Positions 22,458 through 30,620 of a DNA stretch of 35,707 nucleotides are shown piece after piece (position 1 is the stretch's first letter; each line of letters starts with the position of its first letter). The notes beneath the pieces were generated by a model. That model was not told the DNA's origin and searched no databases. It was given only the letters and a program-made list of their open reading frames with translations. The stretch is taken from the NCBI GenBank assembly GCA_036401755.1, contig DASWUD010000177.1:1-35707 (forward strand), written 5' to 3'. This DNA is from DASWUD01 sp036401755 (lineage in GTDB: Bacteria > Pseudomonadota > Gammaproteobacteria > Thiohalomonadales > Thiohalomonadaceae). The translations under genes were made by a program, and so were the position numbers.

Positions 22458-25400
22458 CTAGGGAGCCACTTCGTCTGCACCGATGTCCGGCGCGGTACCT
22501 TGCGGACGTGGTGCACCGTCATAATCCACCGTCAGTTCGATGAATTTGTCGATGATGGTGCTGTCGCCCGCATCGATGGCCGGTGAGCCCGCATTCAGGT
22601 GATAGTTGCCACCCGGGGTCAGCGGACCGAAGCGCACATCGATGAAGTTGCCGCCCTCATCGAACGCCGGCTGGGCCGACATCGCACTGGTGGTCTCCGT
22701 CTGCTGCACGGTCTGGCCGCTATCACCGTTGAAGTAGCCGAGGGCAAAGCCGGGATCGCCACTTACATTGCCGGGATAACCCGTGGCATCGGTGAGCAGA
22801 CAGTTCCGCGGAGCAAGCTGGCCGGCATATCCCAGCACCGCCAGGTCGCTGTAGACCGCGGCATCACCCGCCGCGATGTTCGGCACCAAACCAAACGTTG
22901 CCGGTTCCGGATTGTTCACATTCCCCTGATAGAACCAATAGAAGGAACGGTTCTGCCAGATGATGTTGTTCACCAGCTCCGGGTTGGAGAAGTTGCGATA
23001 GGCATCGAAGTTCGCTCCCGCAGGGATCAACGCGTTGAGCGCGTCACTGTGGGCACGCGACACAATACCTGCGGGTTGCGGCAGACTCTGGTTGGGATTG
23101 CCCGGCACAAAGGCTGCGCCTGCCGTAGCGGTGCTGTCGTTGTGGGCAACAGTGTTCTGCTCGATGACCACGCGCAGGGCATCCGCCATGGCGATCCCGC
23201 CGGCCGCGTAACCTGCCACGTTGTTCACCACCAGGTTGTTGAAGATCTCCACACTGTTCCAGCGGGAGGCACCGCGCGGGCTCAGCAGCACGTCACCACC
23301 ATTGATCTGCTGGAGCGAAATACCGCCGCCATCACCGGCGCCTGCCTGGTTGGCCTGGATCAGGTTGCCGTCGATCACCACATTGCCTGCACCAGGTGAC
23401 ACCGTGCCTGCTCCCGCCAGAGGGGCCTGCCCACCGATGTAGATACCGCCACCATAGGAGTTCAGTCCCTGATTGAAGCTCTGGTTGAACAGTATCGAGT
23501 TGTTGCTGATCAGGCCTTTATCACTCAGGCCGAGATGACCGATACCGCCACCGTTGCCGCTGGTAAAGTTGCCGCAGACATAGTTGGCATTCACCTGGTA
23601 ACTGCCAGCACCGGTGTAGAGAGCGATACCGCCACCCGCACCCGAGGTGCTGCCATTCTCGGTCACCTCGTTGTTGTGAATGTTGATGTTGTCATTGCCG
23701 GCGTCGGTATAGACCGTCACGTTATTGACCGTCGAAACCAGATCGGCATGGCCGACACGGATCCCGCCGCCATACGTGCCCTGATTGCCGATCAGACGGT
23801 TGTTGCTCATCTCCAGGTAATGGGCGTAGCCATTGACGAAGATGGCACCCCCCTGATCACCACCGGTGATGGTGAAGCCGTCGATGCGCGCATTGTTGGA
23901 GTTACGGAAGCGGTTGCGGTTCAGACCGCTGTTCTTGCCGAACACGCTGATGCCGGCACCCTCGCCGTCCACGAACAGGATCGGTTCATTGTCTGGCGCG
24001 TTGAAACCCGCAGTCTGTCCCGGCAGCAGATCGAACGCCCCCACGGAGAGCAGCGTGTTGACCTTGTTGCGCCACTTCTGCAGCTTTTCAGCCGGTGCCT
24101 TGCGCGAATTGATGATCGTGGAGTATGCGCCCCAGCCCTGCAGACGTACCGGTTTGTACATCACTACCAGTTCGTCATAGGTGCCAGGAGCCACGATGAT
24201 CAGATCACTGGGGCCGGCCAGATCGATCGCATTCTGGATCGGGGTGGCGCCCGGAGTCGGATCGGGCTGCACGTAAAGTGCCGTGACCCCCTTGGGCAGC
24301 GGGCCGACCGTCACCGTGACGCCACTCGGTGCAGAGACACCGTCGGCACGGCTGATCGCCAGCTGGCCGGTCACTGCACCGGTGGGTACCGTTGCGGTGA
24401 TGATCCCGTCACTCCAGTTCACATTGGTCAGCGCTATGCCACCCAGCGTGATGGTCCCCTGTCCATTACCGAAGCCATAGTGGCGGGTGATGGTGGGATT
24501 GGTGACGGTGACGCCGTCATAGGCGGGATTGGGCACACTCATGTCACCCACCGCGATGATGGTCAGGGTCTCGCCTTCGTTTACCAGCGGCCCGCTGCCA
24601 TTCGGTCCTGTCACCGCATGCACCAGCGGCGCACCATCAGGCTGTTCGCAGTCGAGCGGACTACCTGCGCCCGTAAAGGCGGCGATGGGCAGCACCGGAG
24701 TATCCAGATAAGTGGTAGCACCGGGCATGTACTGGAAGGTGTAGCAGAACTGGCTGTAGCGGCGATCGTAGTAGGGATCGACGATCGTCTGCGGCACGTT
24801 GGGATTGTTCACCGCATCGTAGGCCGGATTTGGGATCGGTCCGGCGTCGTTCATGCACGCGGTGATCATGTTCGGCGATACACCGGACGGCATCGGGATG
24901 TGCACGTTGTAGGTGGAGGGGAGCACGGCGTTGTACAGCCCCCACTCGTCGGCATGCACACGCGCGATCTCTTTACCGGTCCAGTCGCGGAACGAGACCG
25001 GCAGCCAGGGCGGTGCGTACTTCTCGCCGAAGTTGGGTGAGTTGGGATTAAACTCGTTGCCCAGATCGTTGAGGATGAAGCCCTGCACCATCGCCGCCTT
25101 GGGCGTTTCGGTGAAGAGGAAGAAATCGACCGCGGCATTCTGCCCCTGGCTGAGGCGGATCTGCTTGCGATCACACAGCGAGCGGGTCATGCCGGCGAAC
25201 GGTGCGGCGATCAAATCGGCGGCGGCGATCCCCGGATAGGGCGTGCCGGTGTCGTCGGTCTGCAGGCTGAGATAGGCGGGCACGGTGTGCGGATCACCCA
25301 CACAAACCGGCGGCAGCATCAGCGGCGCAGGTGTGTAGGCATCACCAATCTCAACGTTCTTGTCCTCCTCCTTGATGATCTTGTAACCGTTGGGAACCGC

Positions 25401-27614
25401 CACTTCGACGATGTAGTTGCCTGCCGGCAGCGGCGCATCGGCAGGATTTGCCGAACCGAAGGCGTAACCGCCGTCAAACACGCCGGGGCGTACCTGATTG
25501 AAGTTGCGCAGACCGTCGTAACAGTCGAGTGCTACCCCATCCACGCTGTAGACATCGCCCTGGCAACCGGTGGGATGGCTGTCGTCAAAGCTGTCGGTAT
25601 GGGCGACGCGCAACGCATCGCCCAGGTCGAAGGTGCCAATGACATTGTTATCGACATCTTCGGGGCCGGGGAAATTGCCGAGCGGATAGTTGTCCACGTC
25701 GGGCGGGGTGATGATGCCATCGCCATTCTGATCGACGATGCCGCCCGTGCCGTTATCGGCGTAGAGATTCACCTGGATACGCGGAATGCCCGGCTCCCAC
25801 TGTTCGGCGACAGCTTTGGCCGGGTCATTTTCAGCGCGGGTCACCGCGTAGTGGACGATGCCGGTGATACCGCCATTCTCACCCGGGCCATAGTTGGCCT
25901 TGCCCCACTCGAAGCGGTTGGTCTGGCCGAGGAAGCCCTGGAACGCCTCCAACAGCACCGGACCTGTCTCGGTGCGCGACAGATTGTCGCCGGTGTTGGG
26001 ATTGATCAGCGGCGCCCCCAGCGTGGTGCAGTTTCCTGCATTGATATCCGCTTGGGTACAGTTCTGCGGTTGCGGATTGAGTACCTCACCCGGTACCACC
26101 GCCCCGCCGTTGTCCACCGTCACCGTAACACCGGTCGGTTTCAGCTTGGTGTAATCGACTTCGGCAACCAGCCAGTTGAAGAAGGGGAATACCTCGTCGA
26201 AAGGGGCCTCTCCCGATGGATCGATGTTGCGTGAATCATAGATGCGACCATCGCGAAAACGCAGATTGATGGTCGATTGATTCTCCCCGAGTGTTGGCTC
26301 ACCAGGATCATGGAAGCCGTTCTGGTTGCTATCGAAGAATACTGTATGCTCCGAGCGATGGTTCCAGTTGAATACCGGTACGTCACCCAGGATGAGGTCA
26401 CCACTGTCCGGCACGGTGATGGCTACCGTGGCAAAGATGATATCGAGTGCGTTATCCCATACCACCAGGTTGTAATTACCAGGGGCAACGTTGTTGATGG
26501 TGAAGGTGCTGTCACCGTTGCACGGTCTCGCGTAGATCCCCTTGGCGGAGGCCCCCGTGCCGTCGTTCAGTCCAATCCAGCAGCCGGGGAACGGCTGGCC
26601 ATTGAACATGGCGTAATCTGGCGGACGCGACATGTGCTGATTGACAATGCGGCCGCTCACCGTGCTGGTACCGGGTGTCGGTGCGCCGTCACAATAGCCG
26701 GCGGGTGCAGTGGCTCCCGCAGTAAAGCAGTCAAAGGATCGGATAAAACCGATGAAGACGTGATGGCCCGGAGGGCCAAACTCGGTAAAGTAGCTCGGCT
26801 CGTTCGCCTTGACCCAGGCATCGATGGTGTGGGTACCCTCGATGGTGTGGGTCTGGATCCAGTTCTGTCCAGCCGGTGGCACGATCTGCACACCGTATTT
26901 GCCCGGGGCCAGATTCTTGATATGCGCCACCCCATCGGCATCGGTCACAATCACGCCGCTGCCCAGAGTGGCGACAGAACCATCGGCGTTATAGGTGGTG
27001 CCCAGCGGATTGCCGAAGGCATCCTTGGAGACCTGGCCGCCGGCAATGCCATACTGACCGGCCGGGTCGAACAGCAATACGTTGAAGCCGGGCAACCCCG
27101 GCTCCTGCGGCAGGTCCGGTGCGTTGTTGATCGGTTGCTTGTCCTCGTAGGCGAACACCGAGATCTGCGCGGTGGGGATCGGATTTTGCGCCACCACCAC
27201 CGTGGTAGCCGCCGCACCGAATGAGACCTCTGCGCCGCCGTTGCTGTAGCCGGCGATGGGCAGTACCGAAACGAAATAGCGCTTCGTGTCATCCACGCCA
27301 TCGACCACCACACTGCTCGCCGTGGTGGTCTCGCCCTCCTTCACCACCGGGTTATGGCTGGTGTGGAAACCCAATGCCAGTGCCTGGGTGGTATGCACCC
27401 CCGGGGTTACCGCAAAGGTGGTGTCCTCCTCCACCAACCAGCGGAAACCGTTTACCGGATTCCCCGCATGGTCCACTACATTCAGTGTGAAGCTGGTGGC
27501 GGCTGCCTGCACATTCGCCATTACCATCACACCACATACCATCAGTAGCCAGCTCAGATACACAGCAATCTGTCTGGCTCGTTCGTGAACCGCGGCTCGA
27601 TGCAATCTATTCAT
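22458..27614 (-). CDS. Giant secreted protein with carboxypeptidase-regulatory-like/SdrD-type beta domains, IPT/TIG domain and right-handed beta-helix
   Basis: A 1718-residue exported protein. A signal sequence (about 22-38, AVYLSWLLMVCGVMVMANVQA) is followed by prealbumin-like or SdrD-B-like beta domains (about 40-1000) with recurring elements such as DADGVAHIKNLAPGKYGVQI, NNVAPGNYNLVVWDN and PLPAGNYIVEVAVPNGYKI. An IPT/TIG-like domain lies near 1030-1100. A pectin-lyase-type right-handed beta-helix (about 1120-1670) begins TPIQNAIDLAGPSDLIIVAP, has many N-N-x-I/V and GGGI turns, and ends GSPAIDAGD and PDIGADE, a common cap. The start at 27614 has GGGAG eight bases upstream. No LPxTG or PEP-CTERM anchor is seen. 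It is the first gene of the multicopper-oxidase cluster and probably a surface or matrix scaffold (inference). Confidence 0.88.
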   Translation of the reverse strand: MNRLHRAAVHERARQIAVYLSWLLMVCGVMVMANVQAAATSFTLNVVDHAGNPVNGFRWLVEEDTTFAVTPGVHTTQALALGFHTSHNPVVKEGETTTASSVVVDGVDDTKRYFVSVLPIAGYSNGGAEVSFGAAATTVVVAQNPIPTAQISVFAYEDKQPINNAPDLPQEPGLPGFNVLLFDPAGQYGIAGGQVSKDAFGNPLGTTYNADGSVATLGSGVIVTDADGVAHIKNLAPGKYGVQIVPPAGQNWIQTHTIEGTHTIDAWVKANEPSYFTEFGPPGHHVFIGFIRSFDCFTAGATAPAGYCDGAPTPGTSTVSGRIVNQHMSRPPDYAMFNGQPFPGCWIGLNDGTGASAKGIYARPCNGDSTFTINNVAPGNYNLVVWDNALDIIFATVAITVPDSGDLILGDVPVFNWNHRSEHTVFFDSNQNGFHDPGEPTLGENQSTINLRFRDGRIYDSRNIDPSGEAPFDEVFPFFNWLVAEVDYTKLKPTGVTVTVDNGGAVVPGEVLNPQPQNCTQADINAGNCTTLGAPLINPNTGDNLSRTETGPVLLEAFQGFLGQTNRFEWGKANYGPGENGGITGIVHYAVTRAENDPAKAVAEQWEPGIPRIQVNLYADNGTGGIVDQNGDGIITPPDVDNYPLGNFPGPEDVDNNVIGTFDLGDALRVAHTDSFDDSHPTGCQGDVYSVDGVALDCYDGLRNFNQVRPGVFDGGYAFGSANPADAPLPAGNYIVEVAVPNGYKIIKEEDKNVEIGDAYTPAPLMLPPVCVGDPHTVPAYLSLQTDDTGTPYPGIAAADLIAAPFAGMTRSLCDRKQIRLSQGQNAAVDFFLFTETPKAAMVQGFILNDLGNEFNPNSPNFGEKYAPPWLPVSFRDWTGKEIARVHADEWGLYNAVLPSTYNVHIPMPSGVSPNMITACMNDAGPIPNPAYDAVNNPNVPQTIVDPYYDRRYSQFCYTFQYMPGATTYLDTPVLPIAAFTGAGSPLDCEQPDGAPLVHAVTGPNGSGPLVNEGETLTIIAVGDMSVPNPAYDGVTVTNPTITRHYGFGNGQGTITLGGIALTNVNWSDGIITATVPTGAVTGQLAISRADGVSAPSGVTVTVGPLPKGVTALYVQPDPTPGATPIQNAIDLAGPSDLIIVAPGTYDELVVMYKPVRLQGWGAYSTIINSRKAPAEKLQKWRNKVNTLLSVGAFDLLPGQTAGFNAPDNEPILFVDGEGAGISVFGKNSGLNRNRFRNSNNARIDGFTITGGDQGGAIFVNGYAHYLEMSNNRLIGNQGTYGGGIRVGHADLVSTVNNVTVYTDAGNDNINIHNNEVTENGSTSGAGGGIALYTGAGSYQVNANYVCGNFTSGNGGGIGHLGLSDKGLISNNSILFNQSFNQGLNSYGGGIYIGGQAPLAGAGTVSPGAGNVVIDGNLIQANQAGAGDGGGISLQQINGGDVLLSPRGASRWNSVEIFNNLVVNNVAGYAAGGIAMADALRVVIEQNTVAHNDSTATAGAAFVPGNPNQSLPQPAGIVSRAHSDALNALIPAGANFDAYRNFSNPELVNNIIWQNRSFYWFYQGNVNNPEPATFGLVPNIAAGDAAVYSDLAVLGYAGQLAPRNCLLTDATGYPGNVSGDPGFALGYFNGDSGQTVQQTETTSAMSAQPAFDEGGNFIDVRFGPLTPGGNYHLNAGSPAIDAGDSTIIDKFIELTVDYDGAPRPQGTAPDIGADEVAP

Positions 27615-27969
27615 CTCTTGAACTCCCACTCGCAATGCGGAATACAGCCAATCAACCCGGGGCACATGAAAAGCGGTGCGCCGTTATCCGTTTCAAACTC
27701 AATCTGAAGCGTAGAGTTCTACTGACTATTCACAGTGCGGTTCACACCCTAGCAAGCACCATTTTTTGTTAGTAATTGACCCCATGCGACTACGCAGTCA
27801 GTCACCACTGGAGTGTTACTTTGTGGTGGTTAGATAAGTGTTCCGAATCATGATCCACCATGAATAACTCTCGCCAGGACGCCAAGCTTGGCGCCCTTTG
27901 CGGTGGCCCATCTGTTTCAGGATCAGGAGCAGCTGTTGAGTGCCGCTGGGAGGGAATCGTGACGGTGTC
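27615..27969. promoter_or_regulatory. 355-bp intergenic region upstream of the multicopper-oxidase cluster
   Basis: No convincing coding frame was found. It must hold the promoter for the giant protein gene and the 3' end of the minus-strand response-regulator transcript. The only clear element is a dyad at 27876-27897; I could not assign a credible -35/-10 pair or a sigma-54 site. Confidence 0.4.
27876..27897. repeat. Near-perfect dyad around an AAGCTT centre
   Basis: AGGACGCCAA (27876-27885) pairs with TTGGCGCCCT (27888-27897) across a two-base centre; one A-C mismatch becomes a G-U pair on the minus strand. It lies 72 bp past the response-regulator stop. There is no T-run, so it may be a protein-binding dyad or a rho-type 3' hairpin. 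Confidence 0.4.
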
Positions 27970-28350
27970 TCAGTACCAGATCCCGTAGGACATGGTCCCC
28001 TGGATGATGGCGATGATGTCATCGGGTTCGATGTTCTTCTTGCACAGGTAGCAGCTGGCGCCGTTACGGTAGGCGGCCTGCCGATACTCCGGCAGGTCGT
28101 GGCTGGAGAGGATAATGACGACGATGCTCGGGTCGTGGGTTTTGATCCGGCAGGCGAGCTCCAGACCACTCTCATCGGGGAGCTTGATATCCATGAACAC
28201 CATGTCGGGACGCTGGGCGGTTATGGAGCCCATCGCGGCTCTGCCGTCACCGGCCTCCAGTACCTCAACCAGAGGAAACTGCTCTTCGAGCATCGAATGC
28301 AAGGTTTTGCGAAAGGTGGTGTTGTCTTCCACCAGGAGTGTGCGAAACAT
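27970..28350 (-). CDS. Single-domain response regulator (CheY-like receiver)
   Basis: A 126-residue receiver domain with no output domain. Key residues are present: acidic Glu8-Asp9 (LLVEDN), phosphoacceptor Asp54 (MVFMDIKLPDE), Ser at the switch position (ILSSHD) and Lys104 (YLCKKN). It ends soon after helix 5 (IIAIIQGTMSYGIWY). The start at 28350 was chosen because it opens MFRTLLVEDN and has AAGGAAAG upstream; the longer form adds an unlikely leader. It is divergent from the NarL-type regulator and lies upstream of the multicopper-oxidase cluster on the same strand. It may act as a phosphate sink, a phosphorelay element, or a modulator of the nearby PAS kinase; only proximity supports a link. 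Confidence 0.88.
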   Translation of the reverse strand: MFRTLLVEDNTTFRKTLHSMLEEQFPLVEVLEAGDGRAAMGSITAQRPDMVFMDIKLPDESGLELACRIKTHDPSIVVIILSSHDLPEYRQAAYRNGASCYLCKKNIEPDDIIAIIQGTMSYGIWY

Positions 28351-28480
28351 GTTTCTTTCCTTCGGGCAGGGCTGCACCGCGTGAGTTGACCACCCGCCGA
28401 TGCCGGCCGGGAGAGGAAGTGTAGCCGGCGATCTCGGCCGCGCCGTTCGGGTAGATGCCCCAGCAGGAGAAGGGGGATAT

Positions 28481-28498
28481 CATCAGTTTTTACTGATG
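28481..28498. repeat. 7-bp hairpin CATCAGT-TTTT-ACTGATG
   Basis: Perfect inverted repeat with a four-base loop, in the divergent promoter region about 130 bp upstream of the receiver-domain gene. It could be an operator or a leader hairpin; nothing distinguishes these in the sequence. Confidence 0.4.
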
Positions 28499-28553
28499 GC
28501 CACTGGGGATTTCTGGAAGATGTTGTGATGAAACAGCTTAATTTCCGGTCAAT

Positions 28554-28582
28554 CTGTGCAATTTCTTGCGTTAATCGCACAG
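28554..28582. promoter_or_regulatory. Candidate operator: inverted repeat CTGTGC-N17-GCACAG
   Basis: Two perfect 6-bp arms (28554-28559 and 28577-28582) lie about midway between the divergent regulator genes, 154 bp upstream of the NarL-type start. The spacing would suit a dimeric regulator, but a chance match is possible. Confidence 0.3.
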
Positions 28583-28735
28583 TGGTCTAGAGTCCTTTAG
28601 CGACCGGAGAGTTGAGCCCACACGACAGCTCGTGCTGCGCACACGGATGCATTCCGTGAACCGGTGCCATTGATTCGGCAGTTTCAGGAAGAGTTTTGCA
28701 CGTAACTTCTTGATCTAGATACCTGGGGAGGTACC

Positions 28736-29389
28736 ATGCATACCCATACATGCCGCGTTCTCATCGCGGACGATCACGCTATAATCCGCGCCGGACTTCG
28801 CGCGCTGTTGACCACTGCGTCAGAACACGAAGTTGTCGGCGAGGCCTCGGACGGTCACGAGGCCGTTCGCCTCGTCAGCCAGTTGTCACCCCATGTGCTG
28901 CTTATCGACCTCTCCATGCCGCGCATGAACGGCACCGAAGCGATCCAGTTTATCCGCAACCGCCATCCCGAATTGAAGATCATCGCCCTCACGGTGCATC
29001 GCACCGAAGAGTACGTGCGTGCCGCGCTCGATGCCGGCGCCAATGGCTACATGCTCAAGGATGACTCCCATCAGGAGCTGCTCATCTCGATCCAGTCGGT
29101 TCTAAAGGGACAAACCTATCTGAGTCCGGCGATCTGTGGCCAGGTGGTCAACAGCTATCTCGACCCGCACTGCGAGATTGCCAGGAATGCCTCGTGGGAC
29201 AGCCTCACGCTGCGCGAGCGCGAAGTGATCAAACTGATCGCCGAAGGCAACACCAACAAGATGATCGCGCGCGTGCTCTCCATCAGCGTCAAGACCGTTG
29301 AAAAGCATCGCGGCAACATGATGAAAAAGCTCGACCTGCACAGCGCATCACGCATCACGGCCTACGCCATAGAAAACCACCTGGTATAA
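28736..29389 (+). CDS. NarL/LuxR-family response regulator
   Basis: A 217-residue transcription factor. The receiver domain (about 5-125) has acidic DDH (12-14), phosphoacceptor Asp58 (LLIDLSMPRMNG), the switch Thr (IIALTVH) and Lys (GYMLKDD). The C-terminal LuxR helix-turn-helix (about 152-215) has LTLREREVIKLIAEGNTNKM and SISVKTVEKHRGNMMKKLDL. GGGGAGG sits just upstream of the ATG. NarL-type regulators are normally phosphorylated by HisKA_3 kinases, and exactly such a kinase is encoded convergently at 29505-30620, so they are a likely pair. Targets are unknown; the adjacent multicopper-oxidase cluster is a candidate by proximity. Confidence 0.93.
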   Translation: MHTHTCRVLIADDHAIIRAGLRALLTTASEHEVVGEASDGHEAVRLVSQLSPHVLLIDLSMPRMNGTEAIQFIRNRHPELKIIALTVHRTEEYVRAALDAGANGYMLKDDSHQELLISIQSVLKGQTYLSPAICGQVVNSYLDPHCEIARNASWDSLTLREREVIKLIAEGNTNKMIARVLSISVKTVEKHRGNMMKKLDLHSASRITAYAIENHLV

Positions 29390-29401
29390 CGCCATGCCTG
29401 G

Positions 29402-29437
29402 TGCATTGTTCCCACACCACGCTGTGGGAACAATGCA
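29402..29437. terminator. Perfect 15-bp hairpin between convergent regulator and kinase genes
   Basis: TGCATTGTTCCCACA (29402-29416) pairs perfectly with TGTGGGAACAATGCA (29423-29437) across a six-base loop, 12 bp after the regulator stop. It lies between convergent genes, so a bidirectional terminator is the simplest reading. It has no adjacent T-run; TTTTTT occurs only near 29501-29506. Confidence 0.6.
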
Positions 29438-29504
29438 TTGCGCATCGAGCCCGCCTTGGCGCCACCTCTGAGCCCACCTTGATATTTTCGATACGCTCCG
29501 TTTT

Positions 29505-30620
29505 TTAGTTCAGGGTATGGGGCCAGCGCACCGAGATCAGGGTTCCGTGTTCAGGCACCGAACTGATCCTGAAATCCCCGTGGGTGAGTTCGGCGCGCTC
29601 GCGCATGCTCTTCAAGCCAAACCCATGCTTGTGAAGCGCCTGCTCCGGAGAAGCGATGCCCCGACCGTTATCGCGAATCATCAGGCGCAAGGCGCCGTTG
29701 TGCGCGAGCAGGTCGAGCTCGATCCGATCGGCCGCTGCATGCTTGGTGATGTTGTGGAAGGCCTCCTGGATGATACGGAATATAACGACCTTGATCTCGT
29801 CGGTTATTGCCTCTTCATCAACCAGGATGTTGCGGTGCACGTCGATGTGGGGGAAGAGGCGGCCAAACTCGCGGCAGAACCAGCCGATGGTGGCGATAAG
29901 ACCGAGGTCGTCGAGGATCGATGGCCGCAGATCCATGGCGACGCGGCGCACCTCTTCGATGGTGTCGCGAATGGTTTCGACGATCTGTGTCAAACGCCGC
30001 ACCTGTTCCGGTTCGATTTCGGCGTCGGTGGCACGATAGACCTGCTCCACGGCGAACTTGATGGCGCTGAGGCGCTGGCCGAGTCCGTCGTGCAGTTCGC
30101 TGGCGATGCGCTTGCGCTCCGTCTCCTGCGCCGTGATGAGCCGCGCCGATAGTTGGTGCAGTTCACGCTCGGACTCTTTGAGCCGTTCGTTGGTGGCGAT
30201 CTGCTCGCTGATGTCGATGACATTGCCGAGCACCATGCTCCGCCCGTCACACTCCAGCTTTGCCCGGCTGATCTTCAGCCAGATCTTCCTGCCATCACGA
30301 CGCGCCCCTTCGACTACCTCCTCGCTCTCCATTCCGGTGAGCAGCGTCTGTGCCGGGCGGCCGCTGGCGAACATCTCCTCGGCATCGACCTGCTCCATGG
30401 CGCTGCGCTCGAAACCGAAGATCTTGGCGAATCGCTCGTTGCAAAAGATCAGGCGGTGGCCGTCGTGGATATAGATGCCGGTCAGGGTGTTCTCCACCAG
30501 GATGGCATAACGCCGGGCCGACTCTTCCAGTACACGCTTTGCCTGTTTGCAGGCTTCGAGCTCCTGCATCAGACGCTCTACGGGCGGTCCGCGCCGCATG
30601 TCACCCACTCTGCCGTCCAT
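29505..30620 (-). CDS. PAS-domain sensor histidine kinase (HisKA_3, NarX/UhpB type)
   Basis: A 371-residue cytoplasmic kinase without membrane segments. A short coiled coil (about 14-38) precedes one PAS domain (about 38-145; YAILVENTLTGIYIHDGHRL, NVIDISEQ). The HisKA_3 dimerisation domain has ETERKRIASELHDGLGQRLS, making His177 the phosphorylation site. A HATPase domain ends the protein (FRIIQEAFHNITKHAAADRI; IRDNGRGI; GFGLKSMRERAEL). The ATG at 30620 shares one base with the stop of the GspM gene (TGATG), so translation is coupled to it, which is an unusual link between a kinase and a secretion gene. The PAS ligand is unknown, and there are no CxxCH or haem-type residues to suggest one. The probable partner is the NarL-type regulator. 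Confidence 0.92.
   Translation of the reverse strand: MDGRVGDMRRGPPVERLMQELEACKQAKRVLEESARRYAILVENTLTGIYIHDGHRLIFCNERFAKIFGFERSAMEQVDAEEMFASGRPAQTLLTGMESEEVVEGARRDGRKIWLKISRAKLECDGRSMVLGNVIDISEQIATNERLKESERELHQLSARLITAQETERKRIASELHDGLGQRLSAIKFAVEQVYRATDAEIEPEQVRRLTQIVETIRDTIEEVRRVAMDLRPSILDDLGLIATIGWFCREFGRLFPHIDVHRNILVDEEAITDEIKVVIFRIIQEAFHNITKHAAADRIELDLLAHNGALRLMIRDNGRGIASPEQALHKHGFGLKSMRERAELTHGDFRISSVPEHGTLISVRWPHTLN

Larger units (their letters stand above)
28351..28735. promoter_or_regulatory. 385-bp divergent intergenic region between two response-regulator genes
   Basis: No credible gene was found. The region should contain the divergent promoters for the receiver protein (minus) and the NarL-type regulator (plus). 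It holds a hairpin at 28481-28498 and an inverted repeat at 28554-28582, described separately. A GGGGAGG ribosome-binding site lies at its right end, just before 28736. Confidence 0.45.

Noticed and set aside
22599..27224. Several long plus-strand open frames (266-501 codons) under the giant protein gene
   Set aside because: They show no domain, signal or ribosome-binding evidence and are antisense to a well-supported domain array; the residue composition is that of a shadow frame.
27615..27800. Sigma-70 or sigma-54 promoter for the giant protein gene
   Set aside because: Short partial matches exist on the minus strand, but none combines a good -35 and -10 at proper spacing or a TGGC-N7-TTGC pair.
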